A stretch of 64,000 bases of DNA from NCBI RefSeq assembly GCF_020921035.1, contig NC_063151.1, positions 24,434,934 to 24,498,933 on the forward strand, written 5' to 3'. Under the pieces are notes generated by a model. The model ran no database searches. It was not told the origin of the DNA and saw nothing but the letters and a program-made list of their open reading frames with translations. The stretch is from Rhodamnia argentea (Eukaryota > Streptophyta > Magnoliopsida > Myrtales > Myrtaceae). A program made the position numbers and the translations under genes. Shown here one piece after another: positions 35,147 through 47,448 of the stretch. Every line of letters begins with the position of its first letter. Position 1 is the stretch's first letter.

Positions 35147-38114
35147 TCATTGCTCCCCGATTAGACCAAGACCAACGACAAGGAATGCGATGCCTTGAAG
35201 TAAGAGGAAACAGAAATGCAGTTTCCTGGCCAACAGGAGACTCCGAACTGCAGCAGTCAGTAGTAAGAAAGCCACTGCAAGCTCTTTCTTATATATCTTG
35301 CTTGTTGTCTTCCGAGTTTTGGCAAGTTCAGCCCGACATTCCTTTCGTTTGTTGAGCTTAGTGAGCTCCTCACCAGAAGATCCTTTGCAGGTTTTACCAG
35401 CTTCGTTCACTTCAGTAGAATCTGCCGAGTGGCCTGTTTTTTTTGTGACGATCCACTCGTGTGAACTACGCAGCCGCAGCAACCCCGACATTGCAGCACT
35501 GAATTTGGTCAAGGACATTGTGTTCTCGAAAAGAACGTAAGGGACTACGAAAGGGGTGGATCTGGGGTCGAGGAAAACATTCAATATCAACATCACTATG
35601 GGCCAATAATAAATCACCCACACCGGTAGATCGGCTTCAGGGATGAATGTGGCCAGAGGAAGAATCCACGCACAAGAATGTCAGGGAATAGAATGGTAGT
35701 ATCAGCTTCCTTAGAAGGAAGAACAGGAATATCAGGTTTGCTTTCTTCCAGAAAGTGATCTGCAATATAAAAGCAAATTCACTTACTTTCTTCATTTTTC
35801 CATCTGGGATTCAGCCAAGAACGTTATAAAAAACTCTTGGAAGTCTTCATCATAGTCTTCTATAGAGAGTCCAGGAAACCTTACCCAGCTACTCTAGGTA
35901 GGGGGGTAGCTCCTGGCTGTCTATTCGATTGTTGTAAGTTGTGATAGAGCAAGAGCAAGAGTTTATTACCTGGGAAGCTATGATCGACGGAAGGCACAAA
36001 CGAAAGAGATTGCACGGACCCGAATGCCATCGGTGTTGCTGCTTTCTATAAGCTTCATAAGAATTAGGAAGCTCATTGAGCACCTAAATTTTGAAATTTG
36101 GTAACATGAGAAAGTGATGTCTTGAATATCAAATGAAACCAAAGAATAATCACGAGAACAAGGAATGAAACCAAGCAAGAAATCCAGCATCCAGTTTAAA
36201 TATACCTTCACATCATTCAGGAAGATGAACTTCCAACCTCTGAGATGGGCACGGACCGCTATATCCATGTCCTCCACGGTTGTCCTCTCGAACCAGCCTC
36301 CAGAATCCTGAAGGGCTTCAATCCTCCAAACACCAGCAGTACCATTGAAACCGAAGAAATTGAGGATCCACCCGTTAACCTGCTGCTCCACTTCAAAGTG
36401 GAAGCACCTATCGACGTTCTGCATTTTCGTCAGCAAGTTCTCGTCCTTGTTTACGAAAATCCACCTCGCTTGAACCAATCCTAGCTTAGGATTATCCTGC
36501 AACAGAGGTTGAGAATAGTAAATGAGATGTGTTGAGTACCGATTGGAGACTAGAAGGAGATTAAAAGTCTGATATACCTTGAAATAAGGGACCGTCCGAT
36601 TGAGAAAGTCTGGTTTTGGCGTGAAATCAGCATCAAAGATTGCAACGAACTCGTAATTTTTCACATAATCACAGTCCATGGCAGACTTGAGGTTACCAGC
36701 CTTATATCCGGTTCTAACCTGTCGATGTCTATATGTTATATTCACACCTTTTTTGCTCCACTTTGAGACCTCCCTCTTGATTAGAGACTGAATGCTCTCA
36801 TCATCAGAGTCGTCCAGAACTTGAATAAGCAGCCGATCTTGTGGCCAATTAAGTTGGCAAGCTGCTGTGATGGAATGCTTGTAAACCTAAAAGGAGGAAG
36901 TTCACGGCAGAGTCTGTGATACAAGAATAAGGATAGTACATTGTGCATACTGCAGCAGTATCTTCTCATATTACCATCTTCCATCCTAAGATATTCACTG
37001 TGATGTAAAGATCATACTAAAGTTTTTTTGCAAACTGAAAGCAGAAACTTCATTTGTCCACAGCCCAATCGTTAATTCATTATTGCCGGTACACGTTTGT
37101 CATCCTGTTGAAATGGATATTTCGTGAGGAATCAAACGTCCAAATTCAGACAGGCTTTATGAAACAATCCAGTTATGTTGCTACGATTTACAGCTTTATC
37201 CCATGAGTGGGCATATGAATGTCTTTTACCCTTAATCTTTCTGTGCTGCAAGAATCGTAAATGCTCATCTGATCAAATTCTACCAGATCACAATATGCTT
37301 GCACATTGCAAAAATAAAAACAAATACAAATGGAAAGCAGTTGGTTTGCAATGCCTACCTCTTTCTCATTGCACATAGGAATTTGAACAAGAACCATCGG
37401 ATACTCATACTCAGGACCTTCCAAATGGTCTGATCTGAATAAATCTCCTCCGACGTTTGGTTTGATCCCTTTATACTTAATCCACAAGCAACCAAGACAC
37501 AGCACCATGCGGTCCACCGACTGTATCAAAAAGAGTACTATATAGAATCTACAGAGAGCTTGAGCTAAAGGCACTACAGATTCAGCGCGCAACTCCAACC
37601 ACGAAGCATAGACCCTGTGAAACCACGCTCTGATCTCCAGAACATGATTCGCGCGCAAACACGAGCTCAGGAAATTATTCCACCCTTTGAAGTGGGCAAC
37701 CGGTTCAATTGATAGAGCAATCAAAGCCACCACCAGGAATGCCAGTATAAGTCTGAGGAGGAATTTACTTTTGTCCAGCTTCACAGTTTCACAACTCTCT
37801 CTTTGACCAAATAGCAATCTCTTCTTGATACTTCTCAGCACCGCGCAGAGAACATTTCCAACAAAGGCCACCGAGCACACGGCCTTATTCGCCTTTGGGA
37901 GCAAAACCCATTTAAGCTTCTTGGCACTTCTGCTCCCGTCCTTCACGACTGGCTTCAATGCAGGATCTCGACCGTCTGTCACAAACCTAGAGTTGCTGTC
38001 TTTTTCCATGATCACTCTCACTGGGGTCACCCTATGCTTGGAACCAGTTGACACAATATCAAGTCGACCGATGATTCTCACCAAGAACCCAATCCAAATG
38101 TTCCAAACTTGCAA
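35147..38114 (-). CDS. CSLC: Cellulose synthase-like C (xyloglucan glucan synthase), last exon frameshifted
   Basis: CSLC enzymes are Golgi membrane GT2 glycosyltransferases that make the beta-1,4-glucan backbone of xyloglucan. The five minus-strand exons, the usual CSLC layout, are 38114-37359, 36886-36578, 36496-36206, 36083-35970 and 35759-35147. Catalytic signatures are all present: [19 protein letters not shown] and QQHRW, plus [10 protein letters not shown] and [15 protein letters not shown]. Exons 1-4 are clean (490 codons). Exon 5 is 613 bases, one too many. After LTFLCV the frame runs to a stop at about 35643, while the family continuation ([12 protein letters not shown]) is in the next frame up to 35147. 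The extra base lies in TCC at 35665-35667. As read, the product ends at about 529 residues and loses the last membrane spans. It is either a recent null allele or a base error; everything else looks intact. Confidence 0.9.
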
Positions 38115-38884
38115 TTAAAAAACAACAACTTGCAAAGAAGAACCAAACAATATTGCGGAAAGATGACAGACTCATACTGACCAAGAAAATGGCATTACCC
38201 CTCAATTTTCTCACCTAACACAGTTCCAGGCAAAAACCAGTAAAAGGCAAATGACAGGGGTACTTCTTGAAAGTAGCAACAAAGGGTTCTCAAGTGTGAG
38301 CTACCCCACATAAGAGCCATCATTGGGAACATTTTCTGCAACTTTAAGCTTGACTATATGGCTCTCCTCTGGTCAAAATTGGACTACTGTTTCTGGCCTT
38401 GGAATAAGAGCAAACTAGCATGATCTTGCGTGTTTGCGCTCTCTTTACATTGAGCGATGAATAGTTGTGTAGACATGAATAGATGGGACAAACTTGAGGA
38501 GTTCAAAAAGAGAATCATTTCACAGCAGCAACTTGCTCATAAGCACAAATAATAAACTTTATCCTAAAGGGCATTATAAAGGGAAGGATTGCTTTGGTTG
38601 GCTAAATCTATGCAGCTAAAGGGCATTGTAAATATTCCCTCCATCAATAGTAATGCAAAAACATGACCTTAAATACTTGTGGTCCATGAACTTTGCATGG
38701 AAATGGGTGAATTCTGCAGAAGTTCACATGTCAACGTCAGAGTCACAAAGCTTGGCAAAGCTACAAGATAGTTGTTGGAGAAAAACATAGGTTCCAAGAT
38801 ATATCGATTCCACCAATGTTGGGCGAAAGATATTTTCGCGAACTACTTCACTACATGATTCTCCATGTTTACAATAATTTAATT
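38115..38884. other. Upstream region of the CSLC gene
   Basis: Presumed promoter and leader on the minus strand. No element could be pinned down. Confidence 0.5.
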
Positions 38885-39295
38885 AGGGTTAGTACCACCA
38901 AAAAGTCTAAACTAGTCTACCTATTATAAATTTACCCCAAACAAGTATTTTGACCACAAAAAAATCCCAAATTGATACACATATGAAAAATTTATCGCAA
39001 ATTAATTTTTTGACCACCGAAAATTCCAAACTGGTGCGCCTATAATAAATTTACCCTTCGTTAGTTTTTATTAAATCGGATTAATACCATAAAAAACCTT
39101 AAATTGGTACATATGTGATAAATGGATGGCAAAAACACCAAACTAGTACACCCGTCGGTTGTCATGTGTCATATAACTCAGTAATTTAACGATAAAATTT
39201 AACGAAAACTAATGGAGCATAAATTTATTACAAGTGTACCGGCTTGGGATTTTTTGTGGTCAAAAACTTAATTTGGGGTAAATTTTGTAAGCTGC
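38885..39295. mobile_element. Inverted-repeat element, same family as 32560-32820
   Basis: The left arm has TTTACCCCAAACAAGTATTT and repeats of GACCACAAAAAAATCCCAAA. The right arm has the inverse (GGGATTTTTTGTGGTC, then TTGGGGTAAA). Several roughly 55-bp modules are repeated within each arm. No coding capacity and no clear target duplication. Confidence 0.6.
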
Positions 39296-40162
39296 GATTG
39301 ATATCCTTATGAAAAAACCCAATATTATCACGTTTAGGCATGCGAATTACAAATTCATAGAGTAGAAGAATTGATGCACCTTATTTCAAATCCATCGTTT
39401 TTTATACGGAATTGTGACGATTCGATACTCAAAAGTTTCTCCTCTATGAACCCCCTTTATCACTTGCTTCAATGCGCCCTCACGTATCACTTCTGACGAT
39501 TCTTAATGTGAGGTTATGTGGACATTAGGGTTTAGAGAGGAGAGACTTGAGCTTTATTTATAGAGATTGTAACATATTTCCTCATTATAAATAAGGTTTA
39601 TTTCAGCCCATATTATTCAGCTCCATATTAGACTAAATAGAAAACAATATATATCTTTCTTTATTAGACCAATTATTAATTACAATTATAATTAATAAAG
39701 CCCACACAATTATATTCTAACAAATTTGTCACAGGTATCTCAATTTAGACTTTTAGGAACCCTTTTAAATATGACAGTAAAAATTGGTGGACTTATTTCC
39801 GAAGATTGACGGTACTCGTGCAACGGTCGCGGGGCCATAAGGATCCTGAATTGAATGCTGGCATGTATCATGTATGGTGTTAATTACGGATTTGATGGAT
39901 TCGGTTTTGACATGGCGAGGTGATTCCTATCGGTTCATGGATCTCATCTAACTTAGAGAGCTAAAACTAGTTTCTTTATTTTTTTCAAGCATTGCTTATG
40001 TGGATCTGAGTAGGATCAGGATATTCTTGTCCAAAGATACCTTTAAAGAGGAGGACTAGCCACTTTGTCCTTTTTTTTTTGGTCGAAAGGACCAGTCAGT
40101 TCACTTGCTTGACTCGTATAGCAAAATTTTGATACTTATATATTTTTCAATTAAAAATTTTA
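39296..40162. other. Spacer with decayed repeat sequence
   Basis: No gene. A poly-T followed by GGTCGAA at about 40071-40087 lies between loosely similar 13-bp flanks (GGACTAGCCACTT and GGACCAGTCAGTT), possibly another old retroposon tail. Confidence 0.45.
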
Positions 40163-40617
40163 TAAAGGGTAATGCGTCTAAATACTAATCCATATCTACA
40201 AACGCAGCAAAAAAATTATAGATCTACATGCCCATAAACGCAACATGCAGATTATAGGCAAACAACAATCAAATCATCATATACGTACATATATGCATAG
40301 ATTGCACTAGATCAACATGCCCTAGAATCAACTTGTATGACCAATCTAAAAAGCATATCACGATTAACGAACATATCTCGGTTTCCACAGGTTAAAAGCC
40401 CCAAATCGCAAGTGAGACAACGATTCGAATCTACCAATCAATCATTCTTCGAGAGAGTTTTTCGGTGTGTATGCTGCAGAACATCATACATTATGTATAG
40501 ATATTAAGAAGATACCATATATCTCTCATGGCATTGAATAGGAAATTAAACCTGCCCTTAATTATCGCAATAAAGGCAATAATCAATTTTGCCCTTAATG
40601 TGCATAATTTCCCAACA
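40163..40617 (-). repeat. LTR copy 1 (candidate 3' LTR of a minus-strand element)
   Basis: On the minus strand it starts TGTTGGGAAATTA and ends CCCTTTA. It matches the copies at 43944-44435 and 47655-48145 throughout, apart from one short internal gap. A purine-rich stretch (GGGCGAGTGAGAAA) precedes it on the minus strand, as a polypurine tract would. Confidence 0.7.
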
Positions 40618-40879
40618 TTTCTCACTCGCCCATAAAGGGCTAAACATCTCTATTTCTCTTCTCACCGTAATGTTCATAGGGGCAAATAATCCATGCAACC
40701 AGCATACTCTGAGAGCTTCTTGCCATACATTTGTTAGGAATATATAGCAGCTCACATTAGGCATTATAATTTAGAGTAGATCTATTATGTTGTACCCTAG
40801 ATCAATCAGTCACATTTATATCTCTCATAATCTTTTCAAAAGTGGCAACACAAAGATGTACTAGAACCTAAGGCAATAC

Positions 40880-42060
40880 TACTAGTGGAATGGCATGAAA
40901 GAGGACATAGCCAAGAATGTGGCAAAGTACTTAACATGCCAACAAGTGAAAGTGCAACATTGTAAGCCCGGTGGATTGCTGCAACCACTCGATATTCCAG
41001 AGTGGAAATGAGAGCACATCATAATGGATTTCGTGATGGAATTGCTAAAGAGTTAGCAATGCAATGATTTAATCTAGGTCATGGTTGATAGACCGACAAA
41101 ATCTGCGGATTTCATCGTCGTACGAAAGGACTTCGCATTTATAGGTATGCTGACTTGTACATGCGGCAAATAATGCGTCTTCATGGAGTGCCGGTGACGA
41201 TCACATCGGATTGTGATCTCAAGTTCATTGCCACATTTTGAAAAAGCTTGCAGATTACGTTGGGAACGAAGCTGCTGTAGTTTAGCACAACCTATCATCC
41301 GCAGATTGATGGCCGGTCAAAAAGGACAATTCAAACGCTCGAGGATAAGTTGCGGGCATGTGTTTTGGATTTCAAAGGAAGTTAGGAGGAACAACTTTAT
41401 TTGGTTGAGTTTGTCTATAACAACAGTTATTAGCAGAGCATCAAGATGGTAGCATTCAAAGCGTTGTATGGTAGGGCATGTAGGACTCTAGTGTGTTGGA
41501 ACGAAGTTGGCGAAAGGAAGATTACGGGCCCTGAATTGGTGCAACAATCAATGGATTATGTCAAGGCCATCAAAGAAAGACTTAGGGCAACCCAGAGCCG
41601 TTAGAAGAGTTATGCCGACAAGAGGCATAGGCCATTAGAATTCCAAGTTGGTGATCACATTTTCCTTAAAGTGCCACCTATGCGAGGGACATCTCAATTT
41701 GGTAGGAAAAGGAAGCTGAGTCCAAGGTATGTTGGATCATTTGAGATTCTGGAACGAATCGGGAATTTGGCTTATCATCTTGTGTTGCCACCGAGACTTG
41801 CTTAAGTGCATGATGTCTTTCATGTATCGATGCTGAGGAAGTATGAGCCCGATCCAACTCACGTGTTGAATTTCGAGGAGATTGAATTGGATGAGCGGGT
41901 ATCATACATGGAACAACTAGTGAGAATTGAGGACAGGAAAGAGCAAGTGCTTTGAAATAAGATGATTTCCTTGCTCAAGGTGATTTGGCAACACCACGGA
42001 ATAGAGGGAGCAACGTGGGAAAGTGAGGATAACAACGTAATGCGAGTAAGAGAGTTATTT
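40880..42060 (+). pseudogene. Ty3/Gypsy pol remnant: integrase core and C-terminal domain
   Basis: The reading starts with the region [11 protein letters not shown] and [14 protein letters not shown] and continues MDFVMEL, VMVDRPTKSADF, HPQ-type NLSSAD (shifted), YNNSY-like and ALYGRACR-like segments. It ends with the VGDHIFLKV, SPRYVGSFEILERI and VHDVFHVSMLRKY blocks. These are standard Gypsy integrase and C-terminal motifs, but they are spread over all frames with many stops and shifts. The product is dead. Confidence 0.8.
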
Positions 42061-42866
42061 CTTTTCCAAGCAGTAAAAGCATCTCCATCTCTCCGATGAT
42101 GTGTGGTGGTACCCTCTTCAAGTGCAGCCATAACTTGGTTCAGGGTTTCTAGTGTTTCATGCTTCTCCAGCACATATTAGATTTTCATGCTCCATATCTC
42201 ATAATTTTCGCCGTTAAGTTTCTCCCCCTTGTTCAACTCAGCTACAATACTCTTTGTTACTGAAGTCATTCTATAAGAACATAAAGTTCTTTAGACACTT
42301 TTGCACGAATCTTTTAATGCCTAATATTTATTGCATAAAGATTTATACTAACAAACTATGTTAACGAATAGTTTCACAAAAAGGCCTTAAGATTTGAAAG
42401 TTCACTACGTTTCCAATCATCGTCCAAAGAGCCCAATTTGAAATTACCATTAACATAATCATTTATATAAATTGAGTTCATTTAATAGTTACACAAACTA
42501 GTCTAACCCCCCACTTGAACATATATGGATAAAAGATGAACAACTATGACAAAAGTAATAAAATCAATAAAAGTTGCCATTTATTATTCATTACCGAGAA
42601 ATACATAAACAAGTTCAAATAAGAAATAAAAAAACAACGTGGGAGTTAAACAATCCTCAAATCGAAAACAAAGGGTCCCAAACAAGGCAACAAAAAATAG
42701 AAAGAATGCTTCAACGGATAATCCTTGTCTTATAGACCGGCAAAGTCTCGTAAAAACGTTCTGGAAGCTTTTGGATTGAAATACCTCATAGGGCAACAGC
42801 TCGAGCAAGTTCCTTTGACTCGCCCCAAGGCGCACTCATGCACCGGGTGGCGTTCACAGAAAGAGT

Positions 42867-43106
42867 CTACATCCTTGATGCCTTAATCTTCATATCCTTC
42901 CTTATAAAGGCTTCGAGAAGCTCATTATAATCCGAATGACCATTCCTCTCCCAGAGAGCATGAAGAAATTCCATTTGACTTTCTTGTAGACTATCGCTGA
43001 AAGCAACAATCGTATCAAAATATTTCAAACAACCACCTGCCCAAATGACATAGTCAATCAATTCGGTCCTCCCATCCCATGTTATGGCTTCCATTTCATG
43101 CCACAA
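42867..43106 (-). pseudogene. Coding-looking fragment of unknown family
   Basis: A 79-residue minus-strand frame of normal composition (MWHEMEAITWDGRTELIDYV start, then WAGGCLKYFDTIVAFSD). A further coding-like stretch lies beyond its stop. I do not recognise it. It may be a captured host gene piece or the remnant of a gene carried by the surrounding element, whose LTRs share its strand. Confidence 0.3.
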
Positions 43107-43289
43107 ACCCTTAAGTATTGCTTTCTGAGCCTATGTCCTTGCAACATGAGGAGTATGCCACAGTTATACCTTTGTTTCCGTAACAAATACGGAAACAAAA
43201 AGAGGATCACTCATAATCCATGATACAACTATCAAATACCAACCATAATTTACAAGATATTTGCAATATAATGGGATCAAAAAGAAATT

Positions 43290-43540
43290 TTTTTCTGAAA
43301 AATCAAGGACCAAATCGCAATTTTCAAAAAGTTCAAGGATCAAATTGCAATTTTAGAAAATTTGGGGACCAAGTTGTAATTCTCAGAAAGTTTGGGGACC
43401 AAATTGCAATTTTCAGAAAAATCGAGAGCCAAAATTTTCAGATAGTTCCGGGATCAAATTGCACTTTCAAAAAAGTTTGGGACCAAATTGCAATTTTTAG
43501 TAAGTTCGAGGACCAAATTGTAATTTTTAGAAAGAAATTT
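43290..43540. repeat. Imperfect ~30-bp tandem repeat, about eight units
   Basis: Units of the type GGACCAAATTGCAATTTT plus a linker such as AGAAAGTTCG. Unit spacing drifts and the units diverge, so this is a minisatellite-like array. It keeps one frame open at 43220-43588 on the plus strand. Confidence 0.8.
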
Positions 43541-43943
43541 AATTTATTAATATTATTATTACTATTTAATAAAAAAAATCGAATTTAAGAAAGGGTCGCG
43601 GATCGGGTCAGAATCCAACCTGCCGATGTCACCTTGACGTCGCCTCCACACAGGCGGAGCGTGCGCCGCACGTGGAGAGTGCCTCGCGTGTGTGAATCCC
43701 ATTCGCAGTTGGCTTCATTGGCATGTGCGGCTCCGTCCGGCCTCGTCTAGCAGCCGCCGACCACTCGATATTCTCGTCTCGATGAGCCCGTTCGTTTGAT
43801 ATATTCAAAAACAAGTTTTATTGTACGAAAACAAAAAAGATTAGCCCAGAACGGAACATACGAAAAAATGGGTATTTTGTGCTAATCGCAATTACTGAAC
43901 AACACATGATCGGGAAACAAGAACATCACCGCTACGATACCAA

Positions 43944-44435
43944 TAAAGGGTGATACGTCTAAATACTAATCCAGATCTATAAATGCAGCAAAAAAATTAT
44001 AAATCTACTTACCCATAAATGCAATGTGTAGATTATAGCCGAACAACAATCGAATCATCTTATACATACATATAGGTACGGACTGCACTAGATCAGCATG
44101 CCCTATAATCAACTTGTATCAACGATCCGAGAAGCATATCACGATTAACGAACACATCTTAGTTTTCACAAATTAAAAGCCCTAAATCGCAGGTGAGAAA
44201 ACGATCTGAATTCGCCAATCAATTGTTCTTCGAGAGAGTTTTCCAGAGAGAGTTTTGAGAGAGTTTTTCGGTGTGTATTCCGTAGAACGGCATACGTTCT
44301 GTATAGATATTAAGAAGATACCATATATCTCTCGTGGCATTGAATAGGAAATTAAATCTGCCCTTAATTATTGCAATCAATATCACAATAAACGTAGTAA
44401 TCAATTTTGCCCTTAATGGGCGTAATTTCCCAACA
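43944..44435 (-). repeat. LTR copy 2 (candidate 5' LTR)
   Basis: 492 bp, minus strand, TGTTGGGAAATTAC to CCCTTTA, with a tRNA-Met-like primer site just past its end at 43942-43931. Nearly identical to the copy at 47655-48145, to which it is related by the tandem duplication. Confidence 0.75.
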
Positions 44436-44487
44436 GTTTATAACATACATTAAAATAATAAATAAATTGCAGGTCTAGTGGATGAGG

Positions 44488-44511
44488 GGGTTTTTTTTTT
44501 TTTTGGTCAGA
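44488..44511 (-). mobile_element. Minimal retroposon scar (A-tract tail)
   Basis: A 24-bp insert that reads on the minus strand TCTGACC, then about 14 A, then CCC. It is flanked by a perfect 11-bp duplication AGTGGATGAGG (44477-44487 and 44512-44522). The same scar is present in duplication unit 2 (about 48200-48222), so it predates the duplication. Confidence 0.7.
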
Positions 44512-44522
44512 AGTGGATGAGG

Positions 44523-45846
44523 TTCAAAGGACAATATATACCAGGAATATTCTGTTGTGAAGCATCTTGAATTCGGTCATGGTTGGCCGACAAAGTACAA
44601 CACACTTTTTTTGTAAAAAAAAAAAAGAAAAGAAGATTTCATTCATTAATCGGAACAACGCTCAAGAGGTAACTAAAATAACAAATACCAAAAAGCAAAT
44701 AATAAACATATTCTACAGCTAGGAGAACACTTTCATCATTCAAAAATAAATCTGTCACCATAAAATTTCGGTGGCCATTCACCAGATTCAGTGATGTGCG
44801 TTTACGTTCGACGTCCCCATTATCATGGGCAAGCAGTAACACCAAAATCAATATTTTGAAAGAATACAGATCTAATATCTATAAGGAACTCTCGGATCTA
44901 TATCTAAATCTAATTCGGAAGAGTAAAATCTCTTGATCTAAACTTAAATCTAAATTAAGAGAGTCTTGGAAAGTTTATGGAGTCACGTCATGAACATCTT
45001 CATCGATGACTGTCAACTAGATGAATGGCCGAATTGGTCTCCATATTCACCTAAGATCAGTTGCAGAAAATTATGCACGCTCACAAACTTCTAAAACAGA
45101 ATGGCAAATAGAAGGAAAAACAATCCAAGTAAAGACTTGACCTCGCACAGAAGATCTCTAAATGTTCAGTGCTTGAATCCGCTCGAAATCAAGTGGAAAT
45201 CTTGAAGATGAGAGACAAAGAGACAAAGAGATAGAAAGGATAAGGTACGGGGAGAGGGAGGGAGAGGTCTCCCTCCCCCAGTTGCTTGGGCTGGAAACCC
45301 TAACGGTGTAGGAGCGGGAGAGCGAGAGAGAAAATTTCGGCTATTGTTCCAAGTGTCTTCTCGAGTAATTCAAGTATCGGATTTTTTTTTTCCGGTCAGA
45401 ATTCAAGTATCTGATTGAGTTGCTGAAACTCGACTTTGTAAACACGGGGGATCTCTAGTCGAGTAATTGCCACTATAACTCGAAAATTTAAACAATTGTC
45501 GTGACATTGATTTCGAATGCACTACTAGAAACGCGAGCTCAAACCGTACTCATCCATGCATGCATGGCGATCTTATTTCAAATAACGCTGCGATTAAAAT
45601 CGAAGTCAATCGAGCACTTTATTGAGTCGAACTTGAATTGAGCAGCAAGTCCCCGAATATCTCCTAATCAAGTCAAGCTTGTCGCTCGTACCAGTGTGAA
45701 AACTATTCCTTATCTTGACTCTCTCGCTTGCTTGTCAAATTATAGCGCGAGCACATGTTCAAGTTGCTCTATAATACTGATAATTAGCATATAGGTGAGC
45801 TCCTTGCTTCATTTTCGACTTCTGCTTTTCGGAGATTACCTAGCGG
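44523..45846. other. Segment unique to duplication unit 1, no gene
   Basis: AT-rich and without a coding signal, apart from the small retroposon scar at 45382-45399. Its absence from unit 2 is explained by a deletion there or an insertion here. Confidence 0.6.
45382..45399 (-). mobile_element. Minimal retroposon scar
   Basis: An 18-bp insert, minus strand CTGACCGG plus an A-tract. The flanks AATTCAAGTATCGGA (45367-45381) and AATTCAAGTATCTGA (45400-45414) match at 14 of 15 bases. Confidence 0.7.
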
Positions 45847-46972
45847 CCCCGGGTAGATGATAATGACCGACCGAGTGACGGCATCAAAATTGAGGTGTAT
45901 GTCGGCATCGGAATTCAGACCGCCAACCTTTTCGGATCGAGGAAAGTGGACTACTTGTGGAAAACATAAAGGAGACCTGGGGCACATATTGCTATGTTGT
46001 CGTGCCATTTCAGACTTCAGAATGCCGAAGCTACGTATCAAAGATGGTTTCTATCGCGGATGCCGTAATGATGACCAGGCAAGGCACCTATGAACAACAT
46101 TAAAAAAATGCAAAAGAGAGAACGATCACGAGTGTTGTTCCTTTGCTTGCTTGTTTCAGATTAAGACGCAAGCGTTCATCGTTATCCCTCTCGCTAGCAT
46201 TCCTTAGTTTTGTTTAGTAGAGACATTGACCTAAGTGACAAGGCACTACGGGGACTACTTACACTATGGAAATACATGAATGGTCAACTGAAAAAAGAGA
46301 TGAAAAAGCCAATACATGGGACCATCAAATTTTAGATACGTCCTCCACTCTCCATTTGACATTTGGTAGCTGCCACAAAATCCTTATCTGAAGTTAATCA
46401 TCTCCATCTAACCCATATCGAATTTTGAATGGAACGCGTCACTAAAATTGTATTATTTTTATGTCCTTGTAACTCTGTGTCTTAAGGGGGAAAAAACTAA
46501 AAGATTCTGCATGGCTAAGTTTGAAATTGTATGTCTTCAATTGCAAGTGACTTAGGCCAGTCAAATGGGGTGGCTTGAATCGAAAATAGTCCAACTCAAA
46601 TTGACTCATTTACTAAATTTTTTAGCGACCTCTACCCATTCGAGCCGAGTTTCGATTCCCAGAAATTTTTCTCCTTAAAATGATTGAGCAACTATATAGA
46701 CCAACTTGTTGAGTCGCCGAGGGAGCTCAGGTGATCTAATCGGGTCTGATTGTGGGCTAGGACTTCCTGCTGGGCAATGTGAAGATGAGGGGATTGTCGC
46801 ACCGACGAATAAGAACATGCGTGGCTATGGATGGGGCCGGATTTGGGTTACAAATTTTAATATTATATCTCTTGGTGATAGAAATTTGATCTAACTTAGC
46901 ATAAATATATATCCTTTTTGCGGGTATTTCAAGAGAGATCGACTCTTTCTCACCCAATTCCATTAAAAGGGA

Positions 46973-47448
46973 AGAAAAGTATATAGAAAAAGTCTTAAAC
47001 ATATTGTATTGCTGCCAATTCAATTCTAAACCTTTTAATTAGATCAATTCAGTCTTAAATATTTTGCATTTGTGCCAAATGAGTCCATCCAGCTAATTTT
47101 GGCTAGAAATTGCTGATATAGACGTCGGCCATCCTACGTGCTAATGCGGACACTTTTCTTTTATTTCTTTCTCTCTTTTTTCATTTTATTCTGGCCTACC
47201 CTCGCTAGCTAGAATGAAGTGAAAAAAATAAAAATACAACTAAAAAAAACCCAAATTTTGTAATAAAAAAAAAATTATTTAAAAATCTGCACGCCAACGC
47301 CGGCCACGTCGGGTAGGACGGCCGACGTCCATGTTAGTGATTTTTGGCTAAAATTGGATGAATAGACTTGAGTGGCATAAATGCAAAACATTTAGGGTTG
47401 AATTGGAACCAATGTAACATGTTTAGGATTTTTTTTAGTACTTTTTCC
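46973..47448. mobile_element. Foldback element, unit-1 copy
   Basis: The left arm starts AAAAGTATATAGAAAAAGTC and contains CTTAAACATATTGTATTGC. The right arm is the inverse, ending GGATTTTTTTTAGTACTTTTTCC. The core contains the GC-rich CACGCCAACGCCGGCCACG. The paralogous copy in unit 2 is at about 50015-50462. Borders are approximate. Confidence 0.6.

Larger units (their letters stand above)
42061..43943. other. Interior of the LTR candidate, no intact gene
   Basis: Contains the minus-strand open frame at 42867-43106, the roughly 30-bp tandem repeats at 43290-43540, and the primer site beside the LTR. It is otherwise AT-rich without a recognisable protein. Confidence 0.5.
40163..44435 (-). 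mobile_element. Candidate LTR retrotransposon, degenerate, minus strand
   Basis: It is bounded by two LTR copies in the same orientation (43944-44435 as 5', 40163-40617 as 3'). Next to the 5' LTR on the minus strand is TGGTATCGTAGC (43942-43931), 10 of 12 bases of the common initiator tRNA-Met primer site TGGTATCAGAGC. The outer flanks GTTTA and TTTTA agree at 4 of 5 bases. The interior has no matching pol gene; the Gypsy integrase inside is on the other strand and must be nested or rearranged. It could be a non-autonomous large element. The pairing of these two LTRs is inference. Confidence 0.5.

Noticed and set aside
43290-43540. Spaced-repeat (CRISPR) array
   Set aside because: Units are imperfect and contiguous, which is a minisatellite pattern.
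43944-44435. Reading this LTR as plus-strand with a polypurine tract at its left
   Set aside because: The minus-strand reading gives a TGTTGGG start and a tRNA-Met-like primer site, which fits better.
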